From Saccoglossus kowalevskii (Eukaryota; Hemichordata; Enteropneusta; Harrimaniidae): a stretch of DNA of 21,931 bases. The DNA is taken from contig NW_003142308.1 of the NCBI RefSeq assembly GCF_000003605.2, positions 441,766 to 463,696 on the forward strand, written 5' to 3'. The translations under genes were made by a program, and so were the position numbers. The notes beneath the pieces are model-generated. The model was given only the letters and a program-made list of their open reading frames with translations. It was not told the DNA's origin and did no database searches. This document shows positions 10,176 to 19,121 of the stretch, one piece after another. Positions within the stretch are counted from its first letter, which is position 1; every line of letters starts with the position of its first letter.

Positions 10176-10324
10176 CACAAACAGAAACAACTGATCAAGC
10201 AGAAGCAAGGTGGCTGTGGGAACAAAGAAGAGATGCAGGAGGACAACAAAGCAGAAGAACCCCTGCAATTGCAAGAGGTGGATCAAGAGGAAGACAAAGA
10301 GGAAGAGGAAATCGTGGAAAATAA
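10172..10324 (+). pseudogene. RG-rich tail frame behind the transposase zinc domain
   Basis: In the third frame, overlapping the end of the zinc domain, an open stretch reads through to TAA at 10322-10324 and ends in repeated Arg-Gly steps (ARGGSRGRQRGRGNRGK). The composition is too orderly for random AT-rich DNA. It may be the original C-terminal tail, reached through another frameshift. The complementary strand is also open here (9984-10286), but that protein looks like an antisense by-product. Confidence 0.4.
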
Positions 10325-10375
10325 AGACTAGTTGTTATATAGTGTGGGCCCCAGGGTTTGGTGGTTTATGTAGTG

Positions 10376-10443
10376 GTATAGTATAGTATAAGTATATAAC
10401 TGTTCAATGCATAGATGCATGTAAGTGACATATATATATATAT
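10376..10443 (+). repeat. Short AGTAT and TA microsatellites
   Basis: A TATAG/AGTAT-type run at about 10376-10400 and a (TA)n run at about 10428-10444, separated by unique sequence. They lie between the transposase remnant and the second 31-bp array. Confidence 0.75.
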
Positions 10444-10572
10444 TGTATTTCACAGGATTAGTACAAAGAAGACAAAAGATTTATAATATACTTTGTTGTC
10501 AACTGAAGTTCTTCTTTGCACTCCCGGTAACCAGACTTTCCATAGTCTGATTGCTGGAAATAATGTGGAGCC

Positions 10573-10910
10573 AAGTACATGTATAATTTAGTTGTAGTCA
10601 ATAGACCCCGAAGTTCAATTTAGTTGTAGTCACTGTCAGCCAAGTGTAATTTATTTGTAATTATCAGAACCCTAAGTTGAATTTATTTGTAGTAACCAAC
10701 TTCCAAGTTGAATTTATTTGTAGTGACAAACTCCCAAGTTCAATTTATTTGTAGTGACAAACTCCCAAGTTGAATTTATTTGTATTGACCAACTCCCAAG
10801 TTCAATTTATTTGTAGTGACCAACAACCAAGTTGAATTTATTTGTAGTGACCAACTCCCAAGTTCAATTCATTTGTAGTCAGTCCTATACCCAAGTACAA
10901 CTTACTATGC
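10573..10910 (-). repeat. 31-bp tandem repeat array, inverted relative to 8880-9360
   Basis: Ten to eleven units. AAGTTGAATTT or AAGTTCAATTT starts at 10611, 10642, 10674, 10705, 10736, 10767, 10798, 10829 and 10860, with degenerate units at 10573 and 10893. Read on the minus strand, the unit core is ACTACAAATAAATTCAACTT, against ACTACAAATAAGTTGAACTT in the left array. Same period, same core, opposite orientation: the two arrays are the inverted arms of one element. Confidence 0.92.
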
Positions 10911-11045
10911 ACAGCATATGTATCACGTTACAGCAGATTTGATCTTTGCAACTGATTAACTTAGACTTGGTACATATTGGGTATTGCCTTGTGGGAAAAA
11001 GAGGATTAGCTGATGGAAACATATACTACACGTGATCTCAGCTAA

Positions 11046-11850
11046 TTAATTACTAATTGAATAGTAATTTGCCTTTATGCCCAGTTTTAGAGTTATTGTT
11101 GTATTTATATATTTACTATCAAACGCTTCAGCGTGGTATTTAGAGTTTGTTTTCAGGGGTGGGTGATACCAAGGTGGAAATGGTTGCACATATGGGGGTA
11201 ATTCCTGGAATTGCAATAAAGCGGGTTCTGGCCGAAATACAATATATAGTGTTTTCATGTTTCGTCTGATATTTCTGTGGTATTCTGCTGCTGTAACTAA
11301 TGCAAGATTTGTTCTGAAATTCAGTGTATTGTGTGCACTCCAGGGTTATTCGTTTTTTGCTGAAAACACCCCTATATTTTAATGGCAGAGTCGAACTAGT
11401 TTCATCCCACTGGGAAATCTGCATTGTCACTTGAATGAAAGCTAATTAAACACATTTTCCAGACCGGCGAAAGAGTATGTAACAGCCAATTTTAACAGCC
11501 AGTCACGTGATTTTACTCAAAATGTCAACATGGAAAAAGGCTATTCCATTTTACGCAGGAATAATTGGGAGTAGAATATGTCAACTATTGTATCAACAGA
11601 GATGTGTATACTGAAAAGTAATATTATCCTTCTTTTGCATCGCTGAGCATTTCTGTTTTCGTATACTGGTTTGAAAATGTTGAATTTGAATGATTTTCTA
11701 TGCTTTTTTTTACTGAAACGCCCCTGATGGTTGAATCCCGGGTTTGAAGGAAAATGTAACAGCGCACCTCGTGATTTGTTTGAATACAATGGTGAAGGAT
11801 TAGAAACATTTCGAAGTCAGTCATACCACGGTTCTTTTTCAGTAACTGTT
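11046..11850 (-). repeat. Two diverged copies of a module of about 350 bp
   Basis: TTTTTTGCTGAAAACACCCCT near 11353 and TTTTTTTACTGAAACGCCCCT near 11704 start similar stretches about 351 bases apart. The words AACAGCCAGTCACGTGATTT (11494) and AACAGCGCACCTCGTGATTT (11758) also correspond, about 264 apart, so the relation is not one simple tandem step. Minus-strand frames through the modules (11140-11430, 11541-11824) share a GVFSKK/GRFSKKK word but have no known domain. I call repeats, not genes. Confidence 0.45.
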
Positions 11851-11857
11851 TTCATAC

Positions 11858-12061
11858 TTCGTTTACATTTATGTTGAAGTGAAAAGTTCCTCCATAAATT
11901 TGCGCATTGTCAAGCATGCCATGCAACTGTGAAACTTCACTGACAGGGTGACTTTTGTCGACAGCGGTCTTCGCTGAGCTGCACGCTACAACTTCGGTTG
12001 TGATGTTGCTTCCTAGCCCAGGATTGAATGAATCTTGATTACCGGTTAAAATGTTGCTCAT
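11858..12061 (-). CDS. Candidate exon of an unknown protein
   Basis: On the minus strand an ATG at 12061 opens a frame of 68 codons with balanced, non-AT-biased codons, unlike nearby random frames. The peptide starts MSNILTGNQDSFNPGLG and ends LDNAQIYGGTFHFNINVNE. The frame is open further upstream, to 12139. At 11857 downward the sequence is GTATGA, a plausible splice donor; read through it, the frame stops at once with TGA. The ending GGTFHFNINV recalls short linkers before NACHT domains in invertebrate NLR-like proteins, but this is a loose resemblance and I assign no function. No following exon could be identified in 11046-11850. Confidence 0.45.
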
Positions 12062-12155
12062 TTGGCGTTGGTAATTTTTATTTGGAACTGGGTAACGTGC
12101 AACGTCACTTTGATGTTGATGGTTGCACCTGCATGTCAATCGTTAATTTTACTGT

Positions 12156-12166
12156 GGGGGGGGGGG
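12156..12166 (+). repeat. G11 homopolymer
   Basis: Eleven consecutive G in an AT-rich region, just upstream of the candidate minus-strand exon (a C-run on that strand). It is prone to slippage and could be partly a sequencing artefact. Confidence 0.9.
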
Positions 12167-12419
12167 TCTTTCGAGAGCCTTTCAGGGTTTATAAAACTCA
12201 GTATCTAGGTGGTCAACTTTCGTCAAGTTCTCTCAATCGTAGTATTTCATGTGATGTACACCTAATATGCTAAACATGTCGCTGAACGATTTGAACCAGA
12301 TAAAAATAGCAGACGAAAATTTGTTTACAAAATAAAAATAGTTCGGTAGCCAATGGAAACAAGCCGGTATGCTGGTTGGCGATCCGCTCTGCTCAAAAAC
12401 AAACAACATGTTTTCGGTT

Positions 12420-13210
12420 GTTGCCATGGTAGGACTTTAATGTGAAGCTAACGTCGGTTTATAACTAAAACCGGGCACAGTGAATGAAATTCGCAAAAAA
12501 AAAAAAAAAAAACATTCAGTCTTTATAAGCCACTTTATTTTATTTCTAGGACGTATTCTGCTGTTAAATTTATTATTTCCAACTGTTTTGCGATAGTATT
12601 TTCTATATTGGAGGCAGCATTTACATTCCATTCAAGGGTTGCGTTGGGATTACGTTGATACAGTGTAACAATGTCGGAACAGATGATCTCTTACCGGTGT
12701 GCAACGTAGCCAAAATAAAAGAGATGGTCATTTGAACACTACTATTACAAGGCTGGTATGAGGTAATAAATTTGGGAAAGTATTCAAAAAACAGTTTTGG
12801 CTGTTGCCATGGTAGCGGTGGGACAGGATTGTTTTTCCACGATACGACGATACGAAAACTTCGGGGTGAATTTTCTTAGTGATTAAGGTAGACGAAAAAA
12901 CAGTACATTTTTTGCCCAGACTCGAGCTGAGTGGAATGAGCTACGTCCGTGCTGTTTAATCATAGAAATGTAGGGTGTTATAATTTGGCGCGAATGTATT
13001 CAAAAAATCAGTTTGGGGCTGTTGCCATGGAAACGGTGGGCCATAATTTGTTTTCAGGTTTTACAACCTAACTAGAGTGAAGGGGTGACTTACCTGCCAA
13101 GTTTGAACCAAATCGGCTCAAATCATTAATGAAAAAAGATATCAACAATTCAAATAGTAAATTTGTGCCCCATACTCAAGCTGAGTAGAATGAGCTATGT
13201 TTGATGTGTT
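12420..13210 (+). repeat. Diverged modules with GTTGCCATGG palindromes
   Basis: GTTGCCATGG followed by T or A lies at 12420, 12803 and 13021. The last two are inside a clear duplication: GTATTCAAAAAA-CAGTTT, then GTTGCCATGGnAnCGGTGGG (12779 and 12997), and later GAGCTGAGTGGAATGAGCTA (12923) against AAGCTGAGTAGAATGAGCTA (13176). Steps are 218 and about 253, so the second copy is longer. GTTGCCATGGAAAC resembles the RFX/X-box palindrome. A minus-strand frame starting inside the first palindrome (12233-12427) is unrecognised. The T-rich/A-rich setting and an A18 run at 12495-12512 suggest old transposon sequence. Confidence 0.55.
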
Positions 13211-13932
13211 GTATCCTAAATTTGTAGCAGGAGATACATTTGCAAATTAGTTTTAGTCAAAATATGTGACTGCCTAAAAGTACCATTACTCTTGTTCAAA
13301 TTTCAATTCACTCGGCAAGTATAATCATGTACCCAAAGGGTAAAATATCGTACTTCTAAATATTGTTTATTTCTGCTATGTTTCGAAAAACGCTACTCCT
13401 GAACGCATATGGGGTGTGGAAATACCGATTTTGATTTCAGAAACGAATCAAAATAAATTGCAGTTATGTAATAACGTGGAATAATTCATTTTCACTGAAA
13501 ACATTTTTTTCCGCTAAAATTTTATATATTTTGGCGTGAATGATTGTTAAGTACGTATATATTTTATCATTCTATGAATATTCCAATACAAATATATACG
13601 GACAATTGTTTTAATGACTTTATTTTCATGTATTACATAATTAATAAATCATTCAAGTAAATAATTAATACCCCCTCCCCAATTTGCTGAAAATGTTCAC
13701 ATATTGTTGGAATTGTATTGTATTGTCTACAGTAATAAGACAGTAGTAATACATATTGCAAATATTTTTTTCTATCACAAATAACTCCATACAACTTTAT
13801 ATTGATAAACTAATATCCCAAAACTTTGATTTCGAAATAGAGGCGAGTTTCCAACTGTCATGTTCAAGTATTAAAATATTGATCGTAACAGACGATATTA
13901 TTGGTATTACCTTCAATAAATACAATTGTGTT
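13211..13932. other. AT-rich non-coding DNA, no gene seen
   Basis: Only short AT-rich frames occur, such as 13756-13941, with no protein character. A small C-rich patch lies near 13671-13680. No repeats are obvious. Confidence 0.55.
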
Positions 13933-14055
13933 ATTATCTGAGACGAATAGCGGGAATGGCGATATTATCACATATTATCTGAGATGAATAGCGGGAATGG
14001 CGATATTATCACATATTATCTGAGACGAATAGCGGGAATGGCACATATTCACATA
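13933..14055 (+). repeat. 41-bp tandem repeat, three units
   Basis: ATTATCTGAGACGAATAG starts at 13933, 13974 and 14015, a step of exactly 41. The first two units are complete and differ by about one base (GAGACG versus GAGATG). The third keeps the first part and then degenerates into CACATATTCACATATCACATATT. The high identity means recent duplication. Confidence 0.9.
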
Positions 14056-14117
14056 TCACATATTAAAGACTGTGCATAAGCTGGACTAATGGGTATTGCA
14101 TAGTTGAATAACTTACT

Positions 14118-14528
14118 CTAATCCGTTGACAATAGGTGTACTCTGTGATGCTTACCGATTAAACACAGTAACGAACGTTTTGTATTGTATAGAGACCCCC
14201 GCTTATACTTGATAATAACGTCGGCATCCTTTATTCTATGTTTTTGCCATAATACCCCAAACCCTGCAAACAGAACCGTGCATGAAATCATGGAAAGAAA
14301 CGGTGTGAATGGCCGTGTGATAACTGTCATAAAAGTGAATGACAGGTCATACTTGTTCACAATTGAAGAACAATTGGAATCTACCAGGTGTGCTTGTGAT
14401 TTACGATCTACTGAGTTGCATACTTGCGACAGCTGCTGGCAAGACCACATTCTGATTGGCTCATATAGAAACCCAGGTGGTGTCCTGAATCTTGGCCTGT
14501 GTATTCCTGCTGCGATATTGTGAGACAA
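14118..14528. other. Open on both strands, unassigned (possible exon)
   Basis: A plus frame (14185-14523, 112 codons) and a minus frame (14118-14528, 136 codons) overlap here, in DNA of higher GC content than its flanks. The plus peptide has a CACDLRSTELHTCDSC cysteine cluster and is rich in charged residues. The minus peptide has PGFLYEPIRMWSCQQLSQVC. I recognise neither. The plus frame looks slightly more protein-like because of its charged, Cys-containing C-terminal half. It could be a host exon or a decayed transposon gene. It lies just outside the left palindrome arm and has no counterpart beyond the right arm. Confidence 0.3.
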
Positions 14529-15772
14529 GTGATACAGGCTTCAATCATCTTTCTGTGAGACTTGTATTAACTGCTCTGCGATCTCCTACACTCAGCGGTC
14601 ACCGCAAGAATAACAGCGTTCCCTGATAGAATTTTTATTTATCCTGCTACAATGTGCCAAACAAGACTGCTTTTACATAAACTGCCTACTTAGAGATGCC
14701 CGATTCTCTGAAAAAAACACCAGTTGATAAGCACATAACTCGATTAAGTTTAAAAGACAAATCACAAATAATGCACTAACATGCATGCTGGATACGTTTT
14801 GATACGGCATTTTATGTGTGTGTGAACAGTACTTAGAGAAAATCAAATAATGTCGCATTACTTTCAGACTGTATAACAATAGTTACCGAAATATTGCAAT
14901 GACATTGAAAGTTCATGTCGAAATGATATGGTAATATAACTAATAATTCCGTAATGTATGTAGTTATGACACTCAGAGTTAGTTAATGGAACGTGGCATA
15001 CTCTTGATTTTCCTTTTTTGAACAATATATATCGAATTTGTGCGAACAAGAACGCATGCATTTTTTTCTATCTTTACATTATTAGCAAAAATAAAGTAAA
15101 GTCCCCTGTAATCAGAACAATCACTAAATAGTAACAAATGGTTAAAGAGAGAACAATCAGGTTGTAACCAGATCACGCTACATGTCCAGTCATTGTGACT
15201 GTACCATGTGATCTGATGAGTGCCACTCCACCACTGGATCTCAAAATACCAAAATCAATGTAATAAGATATGTGATTAAAGAATATATCACAAATAGTTG
15301 AAATATCTAAATGGTATTACTAACACAGCGAGGGATAAAACTGATGAAGCTTGAAAAAAAAAAGTTGAGTCATCATACTATTTACCGCGGGACGATTTCA
15401 CTCGAAGCAATCCGACTTTAAGACCCGATAAGAAATTGCGGTAATGAGTGAAATTCCCACACTGAGTGTCATTTAGAAAGTATCTTATGGCTTGGGCTAT
15501 ACAACATTGTATAATGTAATATCGTAATTAATAGCAAGTGAAAGTTAATTTCTTCTTTTTTTTCATGGAATTTGCACTATTGTTGCAAATGCCATTTTAG
15601 TTGTGTACATTTATACATGCATCTATAAAAATGTCTTTACTATTTCAATTAATGTATTTTGGAGACTTTGTTATGAAACTCACAAACTGTATGCAGTTGA
15701 AGATAACTTGGTACGTCACTACTGCAATGCAAATACGGATATGAGCGATGATAAATGAGCACTGTTTTTATC

Positions 15773-15801
15773 TATAAATAAATAGATAAATAAATAAATT
15801 G
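15773..15801 (+). repeat. AATA microsatellite, longer than in the other arm
   Basis: ATAAATA-type tetranucleotide repeats, interrupted by one GATA. The matching site in the right arm (about 20521-20536) is roughly 12 bases shorter, so the array changed length after the arms separated. Confidence 0.8.
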
Positions 15802-16431
15802 CCTAAAAGCATTTGGGCACTTTGACGAGGTATCTACACACTGCGCCACGTTAAACAGAGCTGAGTGTTATTTATATCATTTCAATGCAACTGCCCTACT
15901 TGATCCGTTCCACAAACTTTAATTGCAGACAAAAAAATGTGTCAAGCGTGTAGTGGATAACACGGTAAGGTCGTATTATCCATTCTCATCAGGTACACCC
16001 CTAGGACTGTGTTTTTGCATTATCAAGTGTGGTTGTCGCAATAGCGAGTGGAATATACGTCTACCGTCAGAATGAATGCATGCTCTTAAGTCTCCACCCG
16101 AGGTCTCTTATGATCGTATTAATCTTTAGGTTTGTGTTATCCATCACGCACTGATATTTTAAAACGTGTTGATATACAGGAATAGTATTAAATAAAACTA
16201 AATTTAAGGAGATTGTACTTTTCGATTATGATAAATGGATGTATGTTCTCTCGTATCTTCTTTAAAACTCATTGCTTAAACCTAACATTGTGATGCGTGC
16301 GTCAGTCAGTCTTTTGTTGTAAGTTGCGTTGTGGTTTTGAATTGTCAACTACTAAGAGTGAATATATAACATGTTATTTATTTAGTGTTTAATTTCCTAA
16401 ACTGTATGATAATATAATCCTGCTACAGATT

Positions 16432-16620
16432 TCATCTCAAGACGTTAAGCGCTATGTTGAGCAGGACAATCAGATTGCATAGGAAATAATAAAGACAAAA
16501 TCCTCCAGCTTCCAAACGCCTGCAAATTCAATTCTTACAATCCTTTGGGAAGTACTGTGATTTAACCATATTAGCCATACGCAAATTACCATTTAACAGG
16601 TATCATGTTGTGAGAGATAT
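16432..16620 (+). repeat. Near-identical tract of the left arm
   Basis: Against the reverse complement of 19707-19906 I count about three to five mismatches over roughly 190 bases, well above the rest of the arm. The same tract is one of the best-kept parts of copy C (3195-3365). Shared words include GGACAATCAGATTG, CTGCAAATT, GGGAAGTACT, TTAGCCATACnCAAA and TTTAACAGGTA. It is not open in any frame. Confidence 0.75.
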
Positions 16621-16824
16621 TTAGATGTTTATCGTGTAGTGTAGACAGTGTTGGTATTCTACAGTTCCAGAGCTGATTTTTTCACATTTTGGCAACATTA
16701 GCAGGTGCATCTTCGCCAGCCAAGGACCATTTATTCGGCCGAAGCCTCAACATTAACCCTTGGCAGATTACACCATGAATTAATGTATGTCGCACGCCCT
16801 CAGACGATTATAAGGAATATTAAA

Positions 16825-16899
16825 ATGGCGGAATCAAATAAACGTGTTGCTAGCTTTTTCTCTGAACGAGATTACGTATCATCAAAAGATAGCGCTTAG
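16825..16899 (+). CDS. Short frame starting ATGGCGGAATC, left arm
   Basis: An ATG in AAAATGGCGG context opens 24 codons: MAESNKRVASFFSERDYVSSKDSA, then TAG. The right arm keeps the same first 15 residues on the other strand and then diverges to a stop. The start context fits a transcription-start or initiator signal. No splice donor could be fixed. It may be a first-exon relic of a gene captured in the repeat, or chance. It is convergent with the ZAD-like exon at 16999-17173. Confidence 0.3.
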   Translation: MAESNKRVASFFSERDYVSSKDSA

Positions 16900-16998
16900 T
16901 ACTGTATCTGAGGAAAATGACGTGTTTGCTGCAAACACAGTCCCTCGTCCCTCAACTGTGTTGCAAGGAAGACCGAATCTGGCAAGTCGATATGTTAC

Positions 16999-17173
16999 CA
17001 GTTTCGACAGTTTTGTCAGTTTACTAAAACACAGTTGGCACAAATATTTAGACATTCCATCGTCCTCATTCACTTGCCCACAAATAATTCTCAACATTTG
17101 AATAAGAAATTTTAGAAACTTGTCAACGAATATAGTCCTCCTGTTCTTGACTCCCGATGAATCAGCGTATTGA
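16999..17173 (-). pseudogene. ZAD-like zinc-binding exon, left arm
   Basis: The minus frame is open from about 17244 to 16882. It contains GVKNRRTIFVDKF, then IICGQVNEDDGMSKYLCQLCFSKLTKLSKL, followed by a GTAACA donor at 16998 downward. DDG-x(4)-LCxxC-x2-KL matches the second half of ZAD (zf-AD) and related domains, which have a C-x2-C pair, a hydrophobic middle and a second C-x2-C pair, and which mediate protein-protein contact in many zinc-finger and transposon-derived proteins. The expected first C-x2-C pair is not evident; only SCQYADSSG lies upstream. No further zinc fingers or exons are visible, so it is a fragment. The right arm carries the homologue, with the same donor. Confidence 0.5.
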
Positions 17174-17958
17174 CAACTCAGACTAGAATTTATACTACAA
17201 TGGTATGGCGTATTGGGAATTATTACACATTTTTGTATTACCTTTCATGATGTATAAAATTTATTTGTATATTTCTATAAGATGCAATGCCACTAGTCCA
17301 TTCCATACTCTTCTAGTATAGTTAAGTTTAAGCAGAATTCTAGTGGCATTAATATGTGCAACACGGGAGAGAATAATCTAATCTGTTTGTGTAGACACAC
17401 CACACATGTGAACAGCACATAGGTAAGAAGTAGCTCTGAACCCAAAATAATGTAATTAAGCTAGTTGCGTATCAGCGCCCCCTATACGTCATCATGCACT
17501 CAGTGTAGTCGTCGTAGGTGGCGATCTCAGACAAAGTATGTCATGAACCATGAAACACAAATATTTGATGTACATAATAGTGTTATAATTACGACTTTTC
17601 ACTAGCAGAGATAGTAAGTGTGTTATACTGGGCAATATGTATAAATTTACACATTAATATTTTATTTTGTGAATGCAGCATGGAAATTGTATTCGGACTC
17701 CTTATTCTCTAAATTCATTTTTATAATTCAACAGACTTAAATACTCGCATATATTCGGAAACAAACGTTTTCGAAATATTCTTCTATTTAAAAAATCCTC
17801 ATTCGTAATAGTTAATATGTCAAGACTACTTGGCTGTTGTGGGGTTGACAACCTCCCATTCACTGTGCATTTTATGAAATAATGACTATTCTTTGAGAAT
17901 TCTTCTAATGAAAATATTTTTACGTGAAAACTCCCAATGATGTATATTTATCATAACA

Positions 17959-18213
17959 ATGATAGCAATTCTTGGGGCTAGGTCTAGACTCGGTCTGAGA
18001 TTAAACAACTCAAACTCAACTCAACTCAAAAATTGTCTAAGGTACAGTGACACAGTGAATATCACTCGGTCGGATGTTTTGTCACATGTTTTGATTGATC
18101 AGGAAATGACTCGAGGACTACTTCCGGGCGACAATGTCTCGGATTATTCTAAGGCTGAATTAAAAAAAATAAGCTTATTGCTAGACCGAAAGATTATTTT
18201 ACTTACACTGTAA
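17959..18213 (+). CDS. Unassigned frame, weakly SAP-like end
   Basis: An 84-codon open frame whose second half reads as protein: NITRSDVLSHVLIDQEMTRG, then DNVSDYSKAELKK. The last word resembles the start of a SAP-type helix (a DNA-binding motif that begins Y-x-K-x-E-L-K-x-W-L), but the Trp-Leu and the glycine turn are not there, and an A8 run follows at about 18162-18169 that could carry a frameshift. The first half includes an ACTCA microsatellite, which argues that the true start is internal or that the frame is decayed. Likely a transposon or gene fragment in the palindrome spacer. Confidence 0.3.
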   Translation: MIAILGARSRLGLRLNNSNSTQLKNCLRYSDTVNITRSDVLSHVLIDQEMTRGLLPGDNVSDYSKAELKKISLLLDRKIILLTL

Positions 18214-18902
18214 CATGTACTACAGTTGAGTATGGGTTTTGCTACAGGATGGGCCTGTATGTTTGATTACATGCAGCATCTTATGCCAATGCGACAGACG
18301 ACACACCCATACATACTGTATCACCGAAAATTCAAATTCTAAACATCCGATTTAGGTTAACAGTTGAACGTATCTCGTCGCGTGGGTAAAGTTGATTATC
18401 TAGTATTCCTGGAGAGTACGTTGCAATTATAAAGGCTAATATGCAACGGTGATATGTAGTCAAATCTACTATTAACTTTTATTCATGACCTGTCACTGTT
18501 AACACTGAATTGTAATTTGAAGTGCGATACAGTCTCGTCACCTGCATCAGTTTAATTTGCTAAACAACGAATTCCAGAGATTAAAACTCTTGTTCTTGGA
18601 AATACACAATGACACGATTTGATGATGGGCAGACATTATGCAAAACAAAATTAGCAATGTTGATACCATATTGTATTGTACGTGTTTAAAGGATTTTATA
18701 ATTATGAATGTATAATTCCTTTAATTTGTAATATAATCAATTGTGAGTACATGCATACGTTTGACATGCAGAATGCAAATCAATAATAATTAAGCGATAT
18801 TGTGAATTTACAACGTTTTCACCTTTGCTCAAAACAACACACTTCTATTTTTATTGTAGTAAGCAATGATCACAACACAAACACTCGAACTTTATGAACA
18901 AC

Positions 18903-18980
18903 CCAGCCGCTTGTATACATGCGGTTGTCAGACAAAATATTTCCACAATGCTAAAGCCGGCCATTCATAACCGGCCCACG
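18903..18980. other. Two small hairpins in the spacer
   Basis: CCGC (18908) pairs with GCGG (about 18922), and GCCGG pairs with CCGGC at about 18956-18976. Both are CG-rich stems in AT-rich DNA about 150-200 bases from the inner end of the right arm. Confidence 0.5.
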
Positions 18981-19121
18981 AACCTGTGCGTGATCGTGTT
19001 AGGAAAAGATGTATTTCACTGCAGCTAAATTGAGTCATTTGATTGGGTATGCCAGAGAGCTGGCGCCACCAAGTCGCCAAGATCGGGGAGCTCATCACAG
19101 ATTAAAACAATGGCGGCGTGA

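Larger units (their letters stand above)
8577..11045 (+). mobile_element. Broken piggyBac-type DNA transposon with inverted 31-bp arrays
   Basis: The interior encodes the C-terminal end of a piggyBac transposase (9709-10175). On both sides lie arrays of the same 31-bp repeat in opposite orientation. Outside the arrays, inverted similarity continues: TACCAAGTTCAA...ATCAGT.TGCAAAG at about 8678-8706 matches the reverse complement of about 10940-10977, and CTGTGCA...TTGTACTTGG at about 8874-8896 matches 10890-10915. Known piggyBac elements are about 2.5 kb and insert at TTAA. TTAA words occur at 8573-8576 and 11046-11049, giving 2.47 kb between them. The first bases inside these TTAAs do not match each other, so the exact ends are inferred and unproven. 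The N-terminal two thirds of the gene is absent, so the copy is dead. Confidence 0.7.
14621..17170 (+). repeat. Left arm of a giant inverted repeat
   Basis: The whole segment reappears as reverse complement at 19128-21742. The outer end is TGATAGAATTT (left) against its complement near 21740; the inner end is AATCAGCGTA (17159-17169). Identity by eye is about 88-93 percent over most of the arm and higher in 16432-16620. Differences include an AATA microsatellite expanded in this arm (about 15773-15801), an A-run near 15354-15364, and loss of about 55 bp near 16812 and about 130 bp near 14790 that the right arm has. No terminal inverted repeats or target duplications were found at the arm ends. 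Confidence 0.93.

Noticed and set aside
9984-10286. 100-codon minus-strand frame as a membrane protein
   Set aside because: It is exactly antisense to the transposase zinc domain and RG-rich tail. Its Leu/Phe-rich character comes from the complement of Lys/Arg/Glu-rich codons.
12495-12512. A18 run as the tail of a processed retrocopy or SINE
   Set aside because: No recognisable body, internal promoter boxes or target duplication precede it.
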